DNA of 40,616 nt. It comes from Oligoflexia bacterium (lineage in GTDB: Bacteria > Bdellovibrionota > UBA1018 > CAIPTA01). The stretch is from assembly GCA_903867855.1 (NCBI GenBank), contig CAIPTA010000113.1, forward strand, positions 1 through 40,616, in the 5' to 3' direction. Positions within the stretch are counted from its first letter, which is position 1; every line of letters begins with the position of its first letter. Made by a program: the position numbers and the translations under genes. Shown in pieces: positions 7,224 through 15,136 of the stretch. Below the pieces are notes generated by a model, which did no database searches, had not been told where the DNA came from, and saw only the letters and a program-made list of their open reading frames with translations.

Positions 7224-8738
7224 TTGCCGGGATTAAAGCTTTGTATCTTAGCTGCAGGAAAAGGAACGCGTATCGCCGCGCATTCCAATGTTCCGCACAA
7301 GGCCCTCATTCCGTTGCAAGGCAAAGCGGTGATTAGTCATATCTTAGAAAAATTTTCGAAAGATATGGAAGTGGTGGTGGCGCTTGGTTACGAGGCAGCG
7401 CTCTTGCGAGAATACTTAGAGGCCGCTCATCCCGACCGTAAATTTCAGTTCGTACAAGTGCAGAATTACGCTTCGCCGGGATCTGGCCCTGGCCAAAGTT
7501 TATTGGAGTGCCAGCCATTTTTAACATCTCCTTTTGTGCTCGCTTGCGCTGATACGCTTTGGGAAGAAAATCTTGCTTTTCATCCGGAGCGCAATCAAAT
7601 CTTTGTGGCTACAGCGAATAGCGATCTATCAGAAAAATATTGCAATGTCCTGTATACCGCAAAGGGGGAAATCACGGAGATAAGAGATAAAGTAAGAGTG
7701 GGGAGAGATGCCCAATTCGCCTCCTTTATCGGCCTTGCCACTATTTCTGATGCGGAACTATTTTTTGAAGGCTTAACGAAAAATAGTGAGCTCATCGCGG
7801 GTGAACTCCAGATTTCCTCGGGCTTTCAAGCGCTGGTGGCCAAGCGAGGCTGTACTGCGGTGAAGGTAAATTCTTGGTTGGATACTGGGTGTGTGGAGGG
7901 CTTGCAGTTAGCAGAGAGAAAATTCGGCACTGCGTTTTTTAAAAAAAGAAGCGAGGAAACCTATTTTGTGGGTAGCCGCGTGATAAAGTTTTATGCGGAT
8001 AGTGAAATTTGTCGTATGCGTATTTTACGCTCCCTTCAGGATCAGGACATTCTTCCCCCCTGTGTGTATAGCGGAAATAATTTTTACGCCTATACCTTTA
8101 TCCCTGGCACAGCGATCCGCGATTTGCCGAGCATTGTGTCCTTTGAGGAGCTTTTGCAATTTGCGAAACAATTTATTTGGAAAAAGCGCGAGAATCCCGC
8201 CGATCGCCATGAGTTATGCAGGAAATTCTATATCGAAAAAACGAAGCAACGCCTGGAGCTTTTCCGCGAGCAAACGGATACGGTGCTTTTTTCTCGTTTG
8301 GAGAATATGTTCTCTCTCTGGAAAATGGAAGAGTTCTTAGAGAAGGCATCCCTTGCTAGATTTCATGGCGATTTCCAAGTGGGAAATATCATTTCCACAG
8401 AAGCAGCGCCTCACTTTGCCTTAATCGATTTTCGCCAAGAGTTCGCGGGCCGCACTGACCTCGGCGATATCTACTACGATTTAGGTAAGCTCTTTGCGAG
8501 CATCTGGATAGATTTTATCAGTCTGGCGAAAGCGAAAACGGTAGAGGAGCTGCACCCTAAGCCTCATTTTGCGAGTCTTGCCAAATCCATTGAAGATTTC
8601 GCGAAGGCGGAGAAACTAGATTTTCTCCATATTAAAAAAATGGCACTTTTAATTTATCTAAATATGATTGGTTTGCATGAAAAGCAAACTTCGGAAGTAT
8701 TGGCACACAAACTTTTAGAGCTTAACGAGCAGATTTAG
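7224..8738 (+). CDS. Nucleotidyltransferase-kinase fusion (sugar-/choline-phosphate type)
   Basis: I place the start at the TTG at 7224, because GAGGAGA (7211-7217) sits 6 nt upstream; this gives 504 residues. The N-terminal ~230 residues are an NTP_transferase domain with LAAGKGTR (9-16), a downstream Lys (HKALIPLQGK) and NSWLDTG. The C-terminal ~250 residues are an APH/choline-kinase-like domain with HGDFQVGN (about 381) as catalytic loop and IDF (about 401) as metal site, followed by DLGDIYYDLG. Together they would phosphorylate a small molecule and activate it as a nucleotide-diphospho derivative, in the manner of LicA plus LicC. The actual substrate is unknown. The stop overlaps the stop of the next convergent gene by 4 nt. 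Confidence 0.83.
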   Translation: MPGLKLCILAAGKGTRIAAHSNVPHKALIPLQGKAVISHILEKFSKDMEVVVALGYEAALLREYLEAAHPDRKFQFVQVQNYASPGSGPGQSLLECQPFLTSPFVLACADTLWEENLAFHPERNQIFVATANSDLSEKYCNVLYTAKGEITEIRDKVRVGRDAQFASFIGLATISDAELFFEGLTKNSELIAGELQISSGFQALVAKRGCTAVKVNSWLDTGCVEGLQLAERKFGTAFFKKRSEETYFVGSRVIKFYADSEICRMRILRSLQDQDILPPCVYSGNNFYAYTFIPGTAIRDLPSIVSFEELLQFAKQFIWKKRENPADRHELCRKFYIEKTKQRLELFREQTDTVLFSRLENMFSLWKMEEFLEKASLARFHGDFQVGNIISTEAAPHFALIDFRQEFAGRTDLGDIYYDLGKLFASIWIDFISLAKAKTVEELHPKPHFASLAKSIEDFAKAEKLDFLHIKKMALLIYLNMIGLHEKQTSEVLAHKLLELNEQI

Positions 8739-9245
8739 TGCTTTAAGGTGTATTCAATTCCGCCGCTAGTTGAATGCACTTCGGTCACGATATCGTATCC
8801 CTGGTCTGTTAACTGTTTTAGAGTGAGGCTCTTTTGCACGAGACTATCAGGCCATGCCCCATATTCTTGGGAGGCTACTATTTTACCATCGCCTACGGCA
8901 GTTATAGTAGCCAGAAAATGGAGCACTATCTGGCTTTATAGCCATCCAACCACTTTGGCTGTCGCCTTCGTCGAGGTCGATTGAAATACCAGTCACGGCG
9001 TTTAGCTCTGGGAGATCATAGGCGGTTACGAACTGGCTGGTTTGCTGTGCAATGCCGATCATTTGCACAGTTTTCTGTTCTTTTTGTCCATTCTTCAATT
9101 GCAAAGTTCCGCCGCCACCGTTGAGGTTAACTATCGCCGTCACTCCTGCTTTGTTTTTATTGGAGCAAATTATTGTCCAGTCTGAGGCAAACGCTAAAGG
9201 AGAAATAGTAAGTGCAAGTAATGCGAATAATGGCTTGGTTTTCAT
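8735..9245 (-). pseudogene. Small secreted protein gene interrupted by a frameshift
   Basis: The 5' part (ATG at 9245) encodes a signal peptide (MKTKPLFALLALTISPLAFA) and a mature secreted domain, but ends in an implausible tail (YYNCRRRW) at 8883. The frame one base later continues without a stop from about 8926 to 8735 with normal-looking sequence (GKIVASQEYGAWPDSL, then SGGIEYTLKH). One base deleted near 8895-8905 would fuse them into a ~165-residue protein, so this is a frameshifted gene or a sequencing error. I do not recognise the family. Confidence 0.55.
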
Positions 9246-9511
9246 TTTCGTTTCCCTTGTTGCTAAGATTTTTCGTTGCCTCCGGGTGTATCATAGAGGG
9301 TTGGATAGAAATGTTAGGAGTTAATGAGGATGAATTGAGATCGCGGTTTTTTTGCGAGATAGAAGCAAGTAATTAATTCTATGATGTTATTTGCCGCGTG
9401 TGGGCATTACTCCCGCGATTCGTAACCAGACCTAACTAGGATTCCCCAAAATATTTAGTATTCTAGTGTCTCAATAGATTCGTTTCAAAAGCCTGCTCGA
9501 AAGGAAATGCC

Positions 9512-10354
9512 ATGAAAATTTTATTCGCTCTTCTTCTGTGCCTAGTCGCAACCAATGTGTTTGCGCAAACGGCTACCCCGATCGAGCTCGATCCAGAAAT
9601 GCTCTTTTTAGAGCATTCAGGAGTCACTTCATCGGCCACCTCTACTGGACTTCTATCCATGATTCTCGTGCCTCTGCATACAGCCATTGAAACTCTACCA
9701 GCCGGACTAAGCGTGGTGCCAAGCAAGATAGAAAAAACAAAGAATGGACTGGGCTATCCAGTAGTTTTGTTTATAGGATCCCACAAGAATTTAACGGCCC
9801 ATTATCCAGAGGGAGACTTTGTGGTTGCTCCGCAATATAATGAAATTACTTTTACGATGGCGGTACATGGGCCACACGATTCGGGCAAGGTATATGGGTA
9901 TACATCGAAGATCATGGTGGATAATGTGCCTGCGATGCTGCTTGGATGGTCCCTCGGGTACCCTAAGGTTCTTGCTAAGTTTAGCTCTTCGAAGGATGGA
10001 ATGCTTGCAGAGAATCCTCTTGGGCAGCTCATGGCAGACATACAGACCTATCCCGATTCCCAACTGAATATGGCGCAATACAAGGCGAACTTAGCGCAAA
10101 TGATGGCGCAGGCTTCTGAAATAAGCGCTACGATTGGTAGACGTGCCGATGGCAAATTCATTTGTTTCGATTTTGTTTGGCAGTTTCAGCAGGCTCGCTT
10201 TGCCCCGGTGAATGTGCGTCTCCAATTAAGGGATGCCTTTTTAGGAGCTGGCTTGGGCGGTGAATTTGATTCGCCCGCGCTCGATAAAGGTAGTAATGGA
10301 TCGGTGCAATTCACGAGCGCGTGGAAGATGAACGGCTTTCGCGAGTGTGAGTAG
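9512..10354 (+). CDS. Exported acetoacetate-decarboxylase-like protein
   Basis: A 280-residue protein with a Sec signal peptide (MKILFALLLCLVATNVFAQ). The core matches the acetoacetate decarboxylase fold: YNEITFTMAV, then VDNVPAMLLGWSLGYPKVLAKF (136-157), aligning with the clostridial enzyme around its catalytic Lys115. Lys152 in GYPK would be the Schiff-base lysine; the neighbouring second lysine of classical decarboxylases is replaced by Val153, and the Glu of the GRE motif by Ser. The export signal is unusual, since known enzymes are cytoplasmic. It may be a non-decarboxylating or secondary-metabolite member. The ribosome binding site AAAGGA sits well before the ATG. Confidence 0.65.
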   Translation: MKILFALLLCLVATNVFAQTATPIELDPEMLFLEHSGVTSSATSTGLLSMILVPLHTAIETLPAGLSVVPSKIEKTKNGLGYPVVLFIGSHKNLTAHYPEGDFVVAPQYNEITFTMAVHGPHDSGKVYGYTSKIMVDNVPAMLLGWSLGYPKVLAKFSSSKDGMLAENPLGQLMADIQTYPDSQLNMAQYKANLAQMMAQASEISATIGRRADGKFICFDFVWQFQQARFAPVNVRLQLRDAFLGAGLGGEFDSPALDKGSNGSVQFTSAWKMNGFRECE

Positions 10355-10359
10355 TAGAG

Positions 10360-10611
10360 TTAAGGTAAAGCAAGCGACACGCCGGCAGCTATGGCATGTG
10401 GGGTGAGCTGTGGGTGACCCACAAGGAGGCCAGTGCTCGATGATCCAACAACTACTGTCGGATCCGAGTTGGATGGCTGGTTTACAGAAACGGGTGGCTG
10501 ATTCGAACGGGTATTGGTGATCACCTTGGCTGCGTTTTAGACCCTACCAAGAGCTACCAAAGGGCCACCACCACCACCAGCAACATCGCCAAATACTTTT
10601 GTATTATCCAT
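10360..10611 (-). pseudogene. Minus-strand open frame with one internal stop (possible gene relic)
   Basis: Reading the minus strand from an ATG at 10611 gives 24 codons with a Gly run, a TAA at 10537-10539, then 58 further codons in the same frame with protein-like composition (for example TVVVGSSSTGLLVGHP and HAIAAGVSLALP) to a stop at 10360. No family is recognised and no ribosome binding site is convincing. It could be a decayed gene or a chance open frame. Confidence 0.25.
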
Positions 10612-10804
10612 GCCCTCGGGGAATGCTGCTGAAGAAATTGAATCCCTCAACAATAGTATTCTCTATGCGGTTGCGAACGGAGCTCGTTTTGTGCTGGTGC
10701 CTTATTTAAATCCCAGCGTGATCTTGGCCGCCTCTCAGTATGCGGCTGAACATGGTGCGAAGGTGCTCATGATGCCTCAAGGAGCGGCCGCTCCGGATAA
10801 TTAG
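10541..10804 (+). pseudogene. Fragment resembling the middle of a subtilase (S8) domain
   Basis: The open frame begins after a stop at 10538, runs through a Pro stretch and a start candidate at 10610, and ends at 10804. The segment SILYAVANGARFVL, followed ~20 residues later by ASQYAAEHGAKVLMMPQG, resembles the subtilisin pattern 'AvanGAkVInmS ... A..~A...G..vv.aaGN'. No His, Asp or Ser active-site motif surrounds it, and no ribosome binding site precedes 10610. I read it as a relic. The similarity is short and uncertain. Confidence 0.3.
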
Positions 10805-10908
10805 ACCAAGAAAAAAATATCCAATTTCCCGAATGTATCGGAGTCAGATCGCACCGTTCTTGCTCTCTATTCTCCTCAGCTGCCCCTAATCCTAGCGCTC
10901 ACACTAAA

Positions 10909-10927
10909 AAAAGCTGGCCCAGCTTTT
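10909..10927. terminator. AT-flanked hairpin, possible bidirectional terminator
   Basis: Perfect 8-bp arms AAAAGCTG (10909-10916) and CAGCTTTT (10920-10927) with a 3-nt loop; A-run before, short T-run after. It lies about 45 bp before the lipoprotein gene starting at 10972 and would insulate it from the decayed region upstream. Confidence 0.45.
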
Positions 10928-10971
10928 GCTGTTCGCGTTTGGGGATTTAAAACTAGACTTCGGGGGAGATT

Positions 10972-11703
10972 ATGAAAAAATTTTTTTTGGCTTGTAGCGC
11001 GCTTTGTCTTTTGGGAACGCTTTCTGCCTGCGTTTCTGAGCAGTACAGTTGGAATGTGAGTGCCTTAGTGGTGAAAGCTCCGATCACGGTGAAGGATGTA
11101 GATAATAAGAGCACCGTGATTCCAACCGGAACCTATACTATGCAGATTATTGCCGAACTCGATGGAGCGAAACCAGTAGATGTGATTCTCAATCTCCCGA
11201 TCAATGGGAAAGAAACTTCTATTAAAATGCCTGCCCTAAAACCGATTGATGTAAATGGCCTCAGTCTTACAGCGGATCAGATTGGCCAAAGTTTTGGTAT
11301 TACGAGTGATGTAAAGGAAACGAAAACACCCACAGGCATCGAACAAAGCGGCAGCGAGGCTTGCACCTTTTATGGATCATCGCATGAAGAGTGTTCGCCA
11401 AATTGGGTGCCTGAACATTGTGAAACAGATCTTTTCACGCCAAACCCAGACCCAAATTCGCTTTCCGCTTTTGGCACAAAATGTACGCCCGGCTACTACG
11501 ATGCTCCTACTTGCACCCAAGTTCAGGACACTTTTCAAGGCCATCGCGACGTAACATTCACTCCTATTTTGGATGAGACCGTTACCACGTTTAGCTTCGT
11601 GGACGCAGCTAGCAATGCCAATTTGGCGCAATCAGTGGCCGATGAAAAAGAGAACACAAAGAACTACGCCAAAACAGGCCTTTGCTTCATCGACGGTCAG
11701 TGA
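10972..11703 (+). CDS. Orphan lipoprotein, Cys-rich
   Basis: A 243-residue protein with a lipoprotein signal (MKKFFLACSALCLLGTLSAC; lipid-modified Cys20). Residue 21 is Val, not Asp, so outer-membrane sorting is the default expectation. The N-terminal half looks beta-rich (STVIPTGTYTMQIIAELDG). The middle (about 125-190) is dense in cysteines (CTFYGS, ECSPNW, HCETD, KCTPGYYDAPTC), suggesting a disulphide-linked loop region. A strong Shine-Dalgarno sequence (GGGGGAGA) precedes the ATG, and a UUCG terminator follows. I do not recognise the family. Confidence 0.8.
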   Translation: MKKFFLACSALCLLGTLSACVSEQYSWNVSALVVKAPITVKDVDNKSTVIPTGTYTMQIIAELDGAKPVDVILNLPINGKETSIKMPALKPIDVNGLSLTADQIGQSFGITSDVKETKTPTGIEQSGSEACTFYGSSHEECSPNWVPEHCETDLFTPNPDPNSLSAFGTKCTPGYYDAPTCTQVQDTFQGHRDVTFTPILDETVTTFSFVDAASNANLAQSVADEKENTKNYAKTGLCFIDGQ

Positions 11704-11720
11704 GGTCTTCTCGACGATTG

Positions 11721-11745
11721 GGGTCCTTCGGGACCCTGATTTTTT
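11721..11745 (+). terminator. Rho-independent terminator with UUCG tetraloop
   Basis: A GGGTCC / GGACCC 6-bp stem closed by a TTCG loop, followed by TGATTTTTT. It is placed 17 nt after the stop of the lipoprotein gene. Confidence 0.85.
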
Positions 11746-11817
11746 CGCCTTACACGCTCCATTTCGGGCCCAAACTTCCCGCTAAACGCTTATCGAGCAT
11801 TTGCCGATACGATTGCC

Positions 11818-12567
11818 ATGAAGCCATTTAAAAACGCTAATTTGTCGGCACTTGTTTTCGTTTCAACCCTGCTTTTTACTGCCTGCAGTGGGAGTCAGCT
11901 GAGTTCTAAGCCTAGGGCACCAGCCTCGGTTGGCTCTTCGAGTTGCAGCTTTGAAGGCCAAGAATTGAAAAAAGGCCAATATGTAAACTATGGCCGCTTG
12001 GGTTTGGTGGACGGAGTGGTTTCTTGCGAAAATGGGAAAGTGATAATTCAGAACGAACAGGGTGGCCCCGTGGATAGCACTAACGAAAGAACCATCGAAG
12101 CCGCGAGTATTTTGGCAGTTACCAACGATGCTACTTTTCCGAATGAGTGCATGGCGATTGATAGTCATCTCGCAGAATTTTCCAAGAAAAAGGTATTCGA
12201 TTCTACTTCGAGTGAGGACCTAGAAAAATGCGCCAGAAAAGGGTTGGCGGCTTGTGGCATTTATAAGACTTTACTTCGCACACCTGTTAGTGCCGGCGAA
12301 AGAGTGGGCGATGCCATCGATGTGTACAGAATGTGTAGGGGTATGGGCGCACAATCCAGTGATTGCGCTGCAATCGCTAAAGACGAAGCCGAGGAAGACG
12401 AAGGCACAGCCTACGTGGAGTCAAGAGCGGTTGGCTATAAGGTAAAACAAGAAGTGGTGGAAAAGTATTTGGCTGCACACCCTGATGCCTGTGCCTTCTG
12501 GAGTTTTTGCGCAAAGTCTAAATATGACAATGCAGAGGCTGGGCTTCAGATTTTAAAGTGTAAATAA
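11818..12567 (+). CDS. Orphan lipoprotein
   Basis: A 249-residue protein with a lipoprotein signal peptide; the lipobox LFTAC gives lipidated Cys23, followed by Ser24. The mature part opens with a Ser/Pro-rich linker, then a small domain with CSFEGQELKKGQYVNYG and LVDGVVSCENGKVIIQN that resembles an SH3-like barrel, then a helical half with about nine cysteines. The family is not recognised. It is flanked by an upstream terminator (11721-11745) and a downstream decayed DoxX-like gene, so it is probably transcribed alone. Confidence 0.75.
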   Translation: MKPFKNANLSALVFVSTLLFTACSGSQLSSKPRAPASVGSSSCSFEGQELKKGQYVNYGRLGLVDGVVSCENGKVIIQNEQGGPVDSTNERTIEAASILAVTNDATFPNECMAIDSHLAEFSKKKVFDSTSSEDLEKCARKGLAACGIYKTLLRTPVSAGERVGDAIDVYRMCRGMGAQSSDCAAIAKDEAEEDEGTAYVESRAVGYKVKQEVVEKYLAAHPDACAFWSFCAKSKYDNAEAGLQILKCK

Positions 12568-12570
12568 TTT

Positions 12571-12929
12571 TTATTTTCTAAACTCGGTCCCTACCGAAAT
12601 GGTGTCTGGCACCAATTCGTGGCATACTTTCTTCACCACACCGCCTCCGATGGAGGGGCAATGGGTGGTATTTTCACGGCATGATGGCAACTCACTATTT
12701 TTTAAAGGGCTCAGAAATAGTTTGTGGCTCGCTTCTCTTGTTTGGGTACTTCGTGCCGCTTGCCCTTGTAGTGCTGGCGCCAATCATCATAAATATTTTA
12801 CTAGTGCATACGTTCATGATGCCGAGCGGCCTACTATTGGGCTCAGTGCTCGGAATGTTCGAAGTCTATTTGGCTTTTTTCTCGGCGGAATATAGCCCAA
12901 GCATCAAACAACTTTTTCGCGCGAGATAA
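12571..12929 (+). pseudogene. DoxX-like membrane protein relic with frameshifts
   Basis: The open 3' part (from 12681) reads HYFLKGSEIVCGSLLLFGYFVPLAL, then VVLAPIIINILLVHTF, and ends SPSIKQLFRAR, which matches the C-terminal two-thirds of small DoxX-family membrane proteins. The expected upstream residues are present but in two other frames: NSWHTFFTTPPPMEGQ (frame of 12599) and AMGGIFTA (frame of 12661). The N-terminal first helix is missing. The gene therefore looks inactivated by two frameshifts and a 5' deletion. Confidence 0.5.
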
Positions 12930-12946
12930 ATTATGATTCGACTTTC

Positions 12947-13046
12947 GTGAACTGTGCATTTGAAGCGGTTCGACCGTGCTGCGCGTAGAAATATAATTTT
13001 AAGTAGATATGTAAAGATTGAATAAAGTGGTGGACGTTAACGGAGT
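12947..13046. repeat. Direct repeat copy A (100 bp), containing a partial tRNA-Ala 3' end
   Basis: This 100-bp block recurs at 13116-13215 with only three mismatches (period 169 bp). It carries the encoded CCA, the discriminator base and about 15 further nt of tRNA-Ala (reverse complement of TGGTGGACGTTAACGGAGT) plus ~80 nt that normally follows the tRNA. The rest of the tRNA is absent from this copy. Confidence 0.9.
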
Positions 13047-13092
13047 TCACTCGGCTCCTCCTGAGCCTCGCCCTGACGGGCGCTGCGCGTGC

Positions 13093-13115
13093 AAAACTGC
13101 CGTCTTGGCAGTTTT
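13093..13115. terminator. Perfect hairpin between the repeats, likely tRNA-Ala terminator
   Basis: 9-bp arms AAAACTGCC (13093-13101) and GGCAGTTTT (13107-13115) around a 5-nt loop. Read on the minus strand, it ends in TTTT about 80 nt after the tRNA, as a Rho-independent terminator would. It immediately abuts repeat copy B. Confidence 0.6.
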
Positions 13116-13215
13116 GTGAACCGTGCATTTGAAACGGTTCGACCGTGCTGCGCGTAGAAATATAATTTTATGTAGATATGTAAAGATTGAATAAAGTGGT
13201 GGACGTTAACGGAGT
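13116..13215. repeat. Direct repeat copy B (100 bp), joined to the intact tRNA-Ala
   Basis: Partner of 12947-13046. It includes the 3' 19 nt of the intact tRNA-Ala gene and 81 nt downstream of it. Duplication of a tRNA 3' end with its flank is the footprint expected of an att-site, or of a tandem duplication followed by deletion. No integrase is present in between. Confidence 0.9.
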
Positions 13216-13272
13216 CGAACCGTTGACCCCCTGCTTGCAAAGCAGGTGCTCTACCAACTGAGCTAAACGCCC
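13197..13272 (-). tRNA. tRNA-Ala(UGC) with encoded CCA
   Basis: On the minus strand the acceptor 5' arm GGGCGTT pairs with AACGTCC, giving the G3-U70 pair that is the alanine identity element. The D-arm starts TAGCTCAGTTGG, the anticodon loop is TTTGCAA (anticodon TGC) in a CCTGC/GCAGG stem, and the T-loop is GGTTCGACTCC. A73 and CCA are encoded (13197-13200). It lies 54 bp downstream of hldD on the same strand. Confidence 0.97.
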
Positions 13273-13326
13273 CTATAGGACAGTGAAGGTACCTTAGACG
13301 AAATTGCGCTCGCGAGCAAGCCCAGC

Positions 13327-14424
13327 CTACTGAAAATCTTTCGGATTTTTTGCAGCCACTGGCTCGTGCGCTTTTAACCAGTTTGCGTAATCTGCCACGC
13401 CGCGTTCGAGAGGGAGAAAGTCTGCGGAATATCCGGCAGATTTCAGCTGGTCCATCTCGGCTTCCGTAAAATACTGGTAGGCTTTGCGGAATTGCTCCGG
13501 CGTTTCCATCCAGTTCACCTGCACAGGTTTTTCGAGGCTCGAAAATAGCGCTTCAATCATGGAGTAGAATGTGCGGGCCTTACCGGTGCCGCAATTATAG
13601 AGTTTCGATGCCGGTTTTTTCTCTGCGAGAAACTCGATGATATTCACGATATCGTTTACATGAATAAAGTCGCGGCTTTGTTCGCCATCTCTCACGTTTG
13701 GATTGTGCGAGCGGAAGAGTGGACAAGCCCCCGTCGAGGCGATGCTGCGGAAACTATGAAGTACAGCGCTTGCCATGCGTCCCTTGTGAGCTTCGTGCGG
13801 GCCGTAGACATTGAAGAATTTCAAGCCATACCAATGCGGAGGCGCGATGCCTTTTTGAATTTGCTCATAGACCCAGAGGTCGAAATCTTGTTTGGATTGT
13901 CCGTAAGGGTTCATGGGCTTTAGCTTGAGGGCCGTTTCCCAGGAATCGGAAAAACCTTCGTCACCATTGCCGTAGGTAGCTGCGCTGCTAGCAAAAATGA
14001 GCGGCACTTTCTCCTGCACGCACCAATTCCAAACGCTCTTGGAATATTCCACATTCCATTTGTCTAAAAAATCTTTGCGAAATTCGCCCGTATTCGTGCA
14101 GGCGCCGATATGAATCACAAGATCGATCTTTTCTCCATGGGGGATGAGCACATGCTCTTTCGCTTTTGGATCATTTGCAGGGGCTTGCGCATGAATCGTC
14201 TGCAGGATTTTTGGAAAATACTCGCGGTCGATGATCTTGTGGCGAGGCTCTTTCGTATCCGCCTGACCATGGGCCCAATCTACAATCGAAGATTCGTCGG
14301 GATTAAAATAGCCTCGAGTGCGAAAGTATTCTGGTTTATCTACGAGGAGTAGACGATTTTTTTTGCCGAAGCGTTCTGCAATATGGCTGCCGATAAATCC
14401 GGCAGCGCCAGTGAGGATAATCAT
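13327..14424 (-). CDS. hldD: ADP-L-glycero-D-manno-heptose 6-epimerase
   Basis: A 365-residue extended SDR. The NAD(P)-binding motif TGAAGFIGS is at 5-13, the catalytic pair is Tyr174/Lys178 (YGQSK), and HldD-specific segments include HIGACTNTGE, KFFNVYGPHEAHKGRMAS and the C-terminal YQYFTEAEMDQLKSAGY. It converts ADP-D-glycero-D-manno-heptose to the L-glycero form for LPS inner core. It is slightly longer than the E. coli enzyme because of an insertion near 45-95. Its ATG overlaps the stop of the upstream GST gene (ATGA), so the two are co-transcribed. The heptose-kinase-like GHMP gene at 29231 probably feeds the same pathway. Confidence 0.93.
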   Translation of the reverse strand: MIILTGAAGFIGSHIAERFGKKNRLLLVDKPEYFRTRGYFNPDESSIVDWAHGQADTKEPRHKIIDREYFPKILQTIHAQAPANDPKAKEHVLIPHGEKIDLVIHIGACTNTGEFRKDFLDKWNVEYSKSVWNWCVQEKVPLIFASSAATYGNGDEGFSDSWETALKLKPMNPYGQSKQDFDLWVYEQIQKGIAPPHWYGLKFFNVYGPHEAHKGRMASAVLHSFRSIASTGACPLFRSHNPNVRDGEQSRDFIHVNDIVNIIEFLAEKKPASKLYNCGTGKARTFYSMIEALFSSLEKPVQVNWMETPEQFRKAYQYFTEAEMDQLKSAGYSADFLPLERGVADYANWLKAHEPVAAKNPKDFQ

Positions 14425-15035
14425 CCGAAGAGCTTAGCACGTTTTGCGGCTGGGCGCTCGCTCATGCGTTTCCAATAGCCTTGCAGAATGGGAGACTGCT
14501 CTAGCAAAATCTTCTCGCCATAGGGAAGTGAGCTCGCCACCAAAATATCGGCACTGGTGAAGGAGTTTCCCACGATAAATTCATGGTCTTTCAGGCGTTT
14601 TTCTAGCATCGCCACAATCTCTGGTGCTTTTTCTTTCTTCACTTTTTCTAGTTCCGCGGCTCTTTGCTCTGCTGGGGCACCGCGTGTGGCGAAATAGCCT
14701 GCGAAGGCCATTTCCATCGTGGTGGCCGCAAAGCTATGCCATTGGAAGTAGAGCGCACGATCAGGAGAATCGAGAGCTGGGGCAAAGCCCATTTCCGAAA
14801 AGCGATCGCAAAGAGCGAGCACGATTCCAGTGGATTCGGTTACTACTTGCCCGTCTAGCTCAGCCACAGGCATGGCGCCCATGGGATTAATCGCCAAAAA
14901 CTCTGGCGTTTTGTGAGCGCGAGATTTGTTATCCCAGAATTTGTCTTCATAGGGGATATTCATTTCCTCTAGGAGCCAGCGCACGCGGCCGCTGCGATCG
15001 AAATGGGCAAAGGAGTGGATTAAGATTTTTTTCAT
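14421..15035 (-). CDS. Glutathione S-transferase family protein
   Basis: A 204-residue two-domain GST. The N-terminal thioredoxin-like domain has the cis-Pro region GAMPVAELDG and TESTGIVLALCDRF, where glutathione would bind; the C-terminal all-helical domain carries the conserved FIVGNSFTSADILVASSL. A Ser near 15 (FDRSGRVRWLLEE) is a candidate for the catalytic residue. The electrophilic substrate is unknown. It is the first gene of a two-gene operon with hldD, overlapping by 4 nt. Confidence 0.9.
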   Translation of the reverse strand: MKKILIHSFAHFDRSGRVRWLLEEMNIPYEDKFWDNKSRAHKTPEFLAINPMGAMPVAELDGQVVTESTGIVLALCDRFSEMGFAPALDSPDRALYFQWHSFAATTMEMAFAGYFATRGAPAEQRAAELEKVKKEKAPEIVAMLEKRLKDHEFIVGNSFTSADILVASSLPYGEKILLEQSPILQGYWKRMSERPAAKRAKLFG

Positions 15036-15136
15036 ATGGATCCTTTAGTAGAGAAAATTAAATCAGCGCTCTTAAGTCCAGTGGACACAAGCGATTGCGC
15101 GTAGTTTCCGTGGTACAAAAAGTACGCCTGAAACGA

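Noticed and set aside
12931..13240. Short minus-strand open frames across the tRNA-Ala repeat
   Set aside because: They are translations of the tRNA gene and the direct repeats, with no ribosome binding site or protein-like composition.
13060..13275. CRISPR-like reading of the repeated sequence near the tRNA
   Set aside because: Only two copies of a 100-bp unit, one of them overlapping a tRNA; no spacers and no cas genes.
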